From Blautia parvula (GTDB lineage: Bacteria; Bacillota; Clostridia; Lachnospirales; Lachnospiraceae): a stretch of 64,000 nt of DNA. The notes under the pieces were generated by a model that worked only from the letters and a program-made list of their open reading frames with translations, was not told where the DNA came from and ran no database searches. The DNA lies in NCBI RefSeq assembly GCF_020215665.1, contig NZ_CP084061.1, positions 2,636,001-2,700,000 on the forward strand. Reading direction: 5' to 3'. Position numbers and translations under genes: made by a program. Every line of letters begins with the position of its first letter. Positions within the stretch are counted from its first letter, which is position 1. Positions 59,595-64,000 of this stretch are shown in pieces.

Positions 59595-60926
59595 TTACTC
59601 CAAACTCGTCCAGTAGCTCTCGATTTCTTTGGCAAGTCCTTGTCTGTCAAGCTCACCTGCCACATACTGCTGGAAATAGGGGCCAACAACATACCAGTAA
59701 TCGCTTGGAACATTTACAGTAAAGGTTCGGATATCTTTGATCTCACCTTTTTCCATATATTCCTGTGTGGACTTTGCCAGGGCATTGGGATTTTCTACCT
59801 TCACATCTTTGAATGGAAGAGTGGAACCAATAGTCACTCCCATGAAATCCTGTCCTTTTTCACTGTTGCACAGCCATTCCACCAGTTTGAGCCCGGCTGC
59901 CTGCTGTTCCTCGGTATTCTGGGAAGCGTCTATACAGTAACCTTTCGGAGAAGACATAGGAAGTCCCACATTTTGTTCAGAATCGTTGCTGATAGGCAAA
60001 GGAATCATTCCCAGCTCTTCATCTCTTCCCTCCACACCGCTCATCATCATCCAGTTCCAGTCTCCCTGGAAGTAGGTAGCAACTTTTCCAGTGGCAAAAG
60101 CTTCGCAGTTCATTTCCTGATTGATCTGAAGCGGGTCTGCTTTGTTCATATTGTGCTCTGACAAAATATCCAGAGTGTCCATCAAATCATTGTAGACCTG
60201 ATCATCTGCAAGAGAGGCTTCCCCTTTCTTAAGCCTGTCAATAAATGCCATCTGGGCTGTTTCATCTCCCTGATATCCTGAATAGAGGAGCGCACCTAGA
60301 TGAGCTGCCAGCGCCCAGTCTGCATTCAGCGTGATCGTAGAGGCCGCCTTACCTGACGCATCGATATCGTCAAGCATCTTCTCCAGTTCATCCCTTGTAT
60401 CAACAGAATGGATATCAAAATCTTCCCCGAAGACCTCCTTCAGCACACGGTTGTTATACATCAGGCCAAATCCCTGAACACTGGCCGGTATGGCATAAAG
60501 AGAACCATCCACAGTGTAATACTCTTTGCCTGTGACAATATCATCCACCCACGGTACCTCATTTTCACTGAAATTATAGAAATAAGAATGGTACTGGGTC
60601 ACCACAGATACATCCATAAGAGCCACTGTCGGCGCCTTCTTCGCTGCATATAATCCCAGCCATGCCTGAAGCTGGTCATCACCGCAGGGCAGGAACTCCA
60701 CCTTAATGTCCGGGTTCTCTTTCGTAAATTCATCCAGGAGCGCCACCGTCTCATTGTCCACACCCGCCTGAGTGGAATAAAATGTAATCTCTACCTGTTC
60801 CCCTGATGCCTCTGACTGTTTGGCTGACTTCTCCTGGGATTTATCATTTCCTGCATCTCCGCAGCCTCCCAGTGCAGTTGTTCCCAGCATCATAGCCATA
60901 AATAACGCAATACTTCTTTTTTTCAT
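59595..60926 (-). CDS. Sugar ABC importer solute-binding lipoprotein
   Basis: 443-residue secreted lipoprotein: signal peptide with lipobox LGGC (Cys21), Lys/Ser-rich tether and a family 1 binding-protein body (VEITFYSTQAGVDNETVALLDEFTKENPDIKVEFLP, GLMYNNRVLKEVFGED, TYFQGDWNWMMMSG, MSSPKGYCIDAS). It delivers an oligosaccharide to the MalF/MalG-type permeases downstream. AAGGAG precedes the ATG. It is the first gene of the operon importer - two esterases - MBL hydrolase - GH13 enzyme, driven by a consensus promoter with an inverted repeat just behind it. Confidence 0.92.
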   Translation of the reverse strand: MKKRSIALFMAMMLGTTALGGCGDAGNDKSQEKSAKQSEASGEQVEITFYSTQAGVDNETVALLDEFTKENPDIKVEFLPCGDDQLQAWLGLYAAKKAPTVALMDVSVVTQYHSYFYNFSENEVPWVDDIVTGKEYYTVDGSLYAIPASVQGFGLMYNNRVLKEVFGEDFDIHSVDTRDELEKMLDDIDASGKAASTITLNADWALAAHLGALLYSGYQGDETAQMAFIDRLKKGEASLADDQVYNDLMDTLDILSEHNMNKADPLQINQEMNCEAFATGKVATYFQGDWNWMMMSGVEGRDEELGMIPLPISNDSEQNVGLPMSSPKGYCIDASQNTEEQQAAGLKLVEWLCNSEKGQDFMGVTIGSTLPFKDVKVENPNALAKSTQEYMEKGEIKDIRTFTVNVPSDYWYVVGPYFQQYVAGELDRQGLAKEIESYWTSLE

Positions 60927-60998
60927 ACTGATTTTCTCCTTTTTGATTTGTATGGGCGATACTCTGAATCCGGATTTTTCAAAGGCCTTCGTTCCATC

Positions 60999-61064
60999 AG
61001 TTCCATATTTTATGTGGAACTGTTTTCATACTCTTTTTATACACTATACAGGAAAAAATGTCAA
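60999..61064 (-). promoter_or_regulatory. Consensus promoter with downstream operator for the second ABC importer operon
   Basis: TTGACA (61059-61064), a 17-bp spacer and TATAAA (61036-61041) read leftward. From about +8 to +30 lies a 23-bp inverted repeat (60999-61021) with half-sites AGTTCC and GGAACT. The layout fits repression by one of the LacI-type regulators encoded upstream. Confidence 0.75.
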
Positions 61065-61083
61065 TTGATTTGAAATAAAGCGC

Positions 61084-61126
61084 AAAAAAACAGGCAGTTT
61101 GCATAAATCCATGCACATCTGCCTGT
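61084..61126 (-). terminator. Intrinsic terminator after the first LacI gene
   Basis: ACAGGCAG (61090-61097) pairs with CTGCCTGT (61119-61126), with an inner TGCAT/ATGCA stem and a minus-strand U-run (A-run 61084-61090). It insulates the importer promoter from regulator transcription. Confidence 0.82.
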
Positions 61127-61155
61127 CTAAAACTTCTATATGTTTATGGAACACC

Positions 61156-62157
61156 TTATGTTGTTCCACCTTTCTGAAAATAAACCGGAATGACATAATT
61201 CTGTTCAACAAATTCTCCGTTTATTTTTTTAACCAGAACCCCTGCTGCTATTTTGGCGATTGCCGGAATATCCTGAACGATCGTAGTTATAACAGGCTGG
61301 CAGATCCTGGTCAGATCCAGTCCGTCGTAGCCGACTATTTTCCGTTTTTCGGGAACGGATATCCCGGATTCCTCTGCATGTTTCAGTGCAAAATATGCAG
61401 AAATATCCTCCACAAACACGCCGTCTGCATCCGGATACAGACGAAGATATTCCTCTATACTGCGACGGTAATAATCATAGGACAGGATGTTTGTCCATGC
61501 AAGCCGCACAGTGATCACCTCTGTTCCTTCCGCACTCAGGATTTCCTCCAATATCCTGTGCCTCTCGCTGGAGGGCGTATAAAATGTGCTGTCAGAAGAT
61601 ATCTGCAGAACTTTTTTGCATCCGCACCTTAAAAACTCTTCCGCGGCCATCCGTCCCCCCTGCCTGTGGTCTGAATATACCTGGGTCATCCCCTCTGCCG
61701 GCCTGCATTCATATGCCACAATTCTGCTGCCCACACGCCCGATCCCCGGAATATCGGATTCCGTAGTATTGAGTATGGCACCGTCTATGATATGCTGTTC
61801 CAGCATTTCTACAATTTCTTCCACACGATTGGATACCCCCAGGGAATTAAACATCATCACATGGTATCCCAATTTATGCAGTTCTATCTCCAAATATTTT
61901 AAAAGACCTGCAAAAAACGGCTGTTCCATATCCGGTACAGAAAGACCAACGATACCTGTTTTTCCTTTGGCTGCAAGTCCTGCATGATGCTCTGCCGGCT
62001 CCGGTACTGACATATTCTGCCTGTAATGCAGTTCTTCAGCCGCTTTCAGTATCATTTTCTTTTTTTCTTCAGACACATAACCTGTCCCGTTCAATGCTCT
62101 CGAAGCAGTACCCAGTCCTACTCCGGCAGCATCCGCTACTTCTCTCAGGCTTGCCAT
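61156..62157 (-). CDS. LacI-family transcriptional regulator A
   Basis: 333-residue LacI/GalR-type regulator. The N-terminal helix-turn-helix MASLREVADAAGVGLGTASRALNGTGYV is complete, followed by the sugar-binding domain of periplasmic-binding-protein type (GIVGLSVPDMEQPFFAGLLKYLE, RIVAYECRPAEGM, KIVGYDGLDLTRI). The ATG at 62157 follows GGTGGG by 5 nt; the longer frame to 62208 would run through its promoter. It probably represses the downstream importer operon until a sugar ligand binds. Regulator B is encoded 78 nt upstream in the same direction; the two are clear paralogues. Confidence 0.92.
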   Translation of the reverse strand: MASLREVADAAGVGLGTASRALNGTGYVSEEKKKMILKAAEELHYRQNMSVPEPAEHHAGLAAKGKTGIVGLSVPDMEQPFFAGLLKYLEIELHKLGYHVMMFNSLGVSNRVEEIVEMLEQHIIDGAILNTTESDIPGIGRVGSRIVAYECRPAEGMTQVYSDHRQGGRMAAEEFLRCGCKKVLQISSDSTFYTPSSERHRILEEILSAEGTEVITVRLAWTNILSYDYYRRSIEEYLRLYPDADGVFVEDISAYFALKHAEESGISVPEKRKIVGYDGLDLTRICQPVITTIVQDIPAIAKIAAGVLVKKINGEFVEQNYVIPVYFQKGGTT

Positions 62158-62179
62158 ATATTCCCACCCTTTTATTTTT

Positions 62180-62251
62180 AGCGTACCACATTTTGTTCCA
62201 CAGTGCAAGACAAAGCAAACATTTTTTATGGAACATCACACAGTAGTTCCA
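62180..62251 (-). promoter_or_regulatory. Promoter and GTTCCA/TGGAAC sites between the two LacI genes
   Basis: TTGCAC (62203-62208), a 17-bp spacer and TACGCT (62180-62185) read leftward. TGTTCCA (62194-62200) lies in the spacer, and TGGAAC (62229-62234) and GTTCCA (62246-62251) lie upstream, the last inside the end of regulator B. The same hexamers form the inverted repeat at the importer promoter, so autoregulation is plausible. Confidence 0.5.
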
Positions 62252-63213
62252 CCCTGCAATAATTTCACCGGAATATAATAGTGGGCATCTACTTTTTCTT
62301 TTGCGATCTTCTTCGCAAGAACCTCCACACAGGTGCGTGCCAGAAGAGGTACATCCTGGGCTATGGTAGTTACCTGCGGATCGATCATCCGCGTCATTTC
62401 ATTGCCGTCATACCCCACAATCTTCAAATCCCTTGGCACATAGATTCCTCTTTTTTTTGCCTGCATCAGACAGCAGTATGCTTCCACATCCTCTGTAAAA
62501 ATACCGTCAATCCGGCTGTACATATCCAGATACTGGCTTATCATCTCTTCAATAAACGGATAGGACAAAAATGCCCCGTTGATCTCCACAGCTGTAACCT
62601 GTATTCCCGATTGTTCCAGTATCCGTCTGCACTCCTTAATCCTGTTCTCCGCATGTACTTTTGTGGCAAACCTGGCCCCCAGGATCATAACATTTTTGCA
62701 CCCGTTTTCTTTCAGCAGCTTTGCCGCAATCTGACCACCCTTTATATGATCAGAGGCAACCATGGGTATTTCTTTTGCCAGCACCCGCTCAAAACTGACT
62801 ACCGGCATGCCCTTCATTCTCTCGATTTCCTCTCGCGTTACATCTGTATTGATGATCATGCCGTCAAGACTGCCCGCCTCAATCAAATCCAGCGTATCCG
62901 AAACTCTCTTCTGAACTCCCAGCGTATTGCACACTAAAGTTTTATAACCAATATGATTCAATTCCAGTTCTGCATACTTTAAAAAGGCCCCATAGAACGG
63001 AAAGGACACATCCGGCAGTACAATCCCAACCAGTCCGCTCTTTTTCTGAACAAAACTACGTGACAGCTCACTGGGTCTATAATTTAACTCTTTTGCGATT
63101 CTCCTGATTTTCTCTTTTTTACCGGCTTCCACATAACCGCTGTCATTCAGCGCCCTGGATACCGTTCCGATCCCCACGCCTGCAGCTCTCGCCACATCTC
63201 TTATATTTGCCAT
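62236..63213 (-). CDS. LacI-family transcriptional regulator B
   Basis: 325-residue LacI/GalR-type regulator with helix-turn-helix MANIRDVARAAGVGIGTVSRALNDSGYVE and a sugar-binding domain (GLVGIVLPDVSFPFYGAFLKYAE, MPVVSFERVLAKEIPMV, KIVGYDGNEMTRMIDPQVTT). Both regulators end in GGTT-like C-termini. AGAGGT lies 4-5 nt before the ATG. It has its own promoter. It may control the GPH symporter gene upstream or the importer downstream; which regulator controls which gene cannot be decided from sequence. Confidence 0.92.
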   Translation of the reverse strand: MANIRDVARAAGVGIGTVSRALNDSGYVEAGKKEKIRRIAKELNYRPSELSRSFVQKKSGLVGIVLPDVSFPFYGAFLKYAELELNHIGYKTLVCNTLGVQKRVSDTLDLIEAGSLDGMIINTDVTREEIERMKGMPVVSFERVLAKEIPMVASDHIKGGQIAAKLLKENGCKNVMILGARFATKVHAENRIKECRRILEQSGIQVTAVEINGAFLSYPFIEEMISQYLDMYSRIDGIFTEDVEAYCCLMQAKKRGIYVPRDLKIVGYDGNEMTRMIDPQVTTIAQDVPLLARTCVEVLAKKIAKEKVDAHYYIPVKLLQGGTTV

Positions 63214-63521
63214 GCTGACCTCTTATTTGACTTTTTTAATACCCATTCCATCTATTTAACAACACGGGCTATGTTTACAATATCATACATTTTTTAGTAA
63301 TGTCAAACTATTATAAGTTCTTCCAGAACCAGCTGAATCCCAATAGGCTGTTTGAATTTTCTTGCTCATTCAATTAAGCATAAAAATTATTTATTAAATA
63401 ACTTGGCTGTCTGGGCAACTGCCGCGAGTATTTAGTGATAATTACCTTATAACATGTAACGGAGAGAAGACGCGTGGAAACCACAACCTATTATGTAACT
63501 ATATACCATTACGAGACAAGT
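63214..63521. other. Intergenic stretch between the GPH symporter and LacI regulator B
   Basis: About 308 nt with the promoter of regulator B at its left end and otherwise AT-rich sequence. No clear terminator for the GPH gene, no repeat and no small gene is seen. Confidence 0.6.
63277..63306 (-). promoter_or_regulatory. Promoter of LacI regulator B
   Basis: TTGACA (63301-63306), an 18-bp spacer and TATTGT (63277-63282) read leftward, about 65 nt before the start codon. Confidence 0.6.
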
Positions 63522-64000
63522 TTAGGCGTTTTTACCTGCTTTACGTTCTGTAATTTCCCTGATAAACTGCGGATTCTTCTTTTCAACATCCAGCATAAGA
63601 ATATCAATCAAAAGGATAATGGCAACAACCAGCGGACCGTATTTAAAGAATGCATCTATACCGGAAATGGTGCCTGCAGTCTGAACTGCCAGGGAACCGT
63701 CATAAGCGATAGCTGAGAGGACGAAACCGAATGCCGCGGTCAGCGCACCCTGGCCGACTTTCGCCCCAACTGAAGCTGCGGAGAAGAGAACGGACTGAAC
63801 GCGCACTCCTGTTTTCCATTCACCGTAATCGATGGTATCACCAATCAAAGCACCTGCCATTCCCATCGCAAAGCCCATACCGATACCGCGAAGCAATGCG
63901 GTGATGAAAAGCATGGTCGTCGTAAACGGCATGAAGATAAATGCAATTTGTGCAGCAAGCATACATCCTGCGCCAAAAATGACCATCTGCTGTTTCGTAA
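63522..64000 (-). CDS. GPH-family sugar:cation symporter (5' end outside window)
   Basis: The C-terminal ~159 residues of a second MelB-type symporter. The frame is open to the window edge (residues TKQQ precede the first visible Met). GDTIDYGEWKTGVRVQSVLFSAASVGAKVGQG is the conserved loop region, closely parallel to GEWKKGVRVEG in the GPH protein at 37854-39218. The C-terminal tail is short and basic. It lies upstream of LacI regulator B on the same strand and may belong to the same sugar-use cluster; the rest of the operon is outside the window. Confidence 0.88.
   Translation of the reverse strand, partial: TKQQMVIFGAGCMLAAQIAFIFMPFTTTMLFITALLRGIGMGFAMGMAGALIGDTIDYGEWKTGVRVQSVLFSAASVGAKVGQGALTAAFGFVLSAIAYDGSLAVQTAGTISGIDAFFKYGPLVVAIILLIDILMLDVEKKNPQFIREITERKAGKNA

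Noticed and set aside
1-64000. tRNA, rRNA and intact insertion sequences.
   Set aside because: None was recognised by eye; no cloverleaf-like T-arm and CCA end, no rRNA stretches, and no full transposase with terminal repeats.

Overview
The window looks like a chromosomal segment of a Gram-positive gut Clostridium of the family Lachnospiraceae, possibly Blautia-like; the genus is a guess. The grounds are YerC/TrpR-like, DUF4364, DUF4867 and DUF1540 proteins, T-box leaders, an infC-rpmI-rplT operon with an AUU start, YesMN-type two-component genes, and lipoprotein binding proteins with no outer-membrane genes. Most genes are on the minus strand.

Region 1 (1-31.3 kb) is mainly core chromosome. 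It starts with a three-gene operon (cupin, flavin/ferredoxin protein, amino-acid permease) behind a strong promoter carrying two near-identical palindromic operators. Then come yerC, a PHP phosphatase, a sugar operon (DUF4867, COG2407 isomerase, xylulokinase), a short binding lipoprotein, a radical SAM gene with a DUF4364 gene, rarA, a polysaccharide deacetylase and a LysE exporter. The standout is a TRAP transporter at 13.3-18.1 kb. Its large permease subunit is fused to three tandem, nearly identical solute-binding domains (1444 residues), and the dctQ-dctM operon lies behind a T-box leader whose specifier aligns as AUC (isoleucine). infC-rpmI-rplT with an L20-type leader, an NSS symporter, thrS with a threonine T-box, a SWIM/SNF2 helicase, DUF218 and SEC-C proteins, and a GH109-like Gfo/Idh protein with an AraC regulator follow.

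Region 2 (31.3-43.3 kb) is a glycan-use island: GH43, GH3 and a GPH symporter in one operon; an AraC regulator as its own unit; then GH3, a DUF5605-like glycosidase and a CE1-type esterase. It is flanked by two gene-poor stretches (31.3-31.9 and 43.3-44.6 kb) that hold hairpins, and in the second a broken tyrosine recombinase.

Region 3 (44.6-64 kb) is a second carbohydrate island with two ABC importers. The first (LplB/LplC type) sits with a YesM/YesN two-component system and with Nif3-like, ChbG-like and esterase genes. The second (MalF/MalG type) sits with two more esterases, a metallo-beta-lactamase-fold hydrolase and a sucrose-phosphorylase-like GH13 enzyme, and lies downstream of two LacI-type regulators. 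The end of a second GPH symporter closes the window. Four paralogous small esterases are spread over regions 2 and 3, suggesting acylated plant or host glycans or glycosides as substrates. Direct repeats upstream of the first importer and an inverted repeat at the promoter of the second are plausible sites for the YesN and LacI regulators. All functional statements rest on motif recognition by eye; no database search was run.
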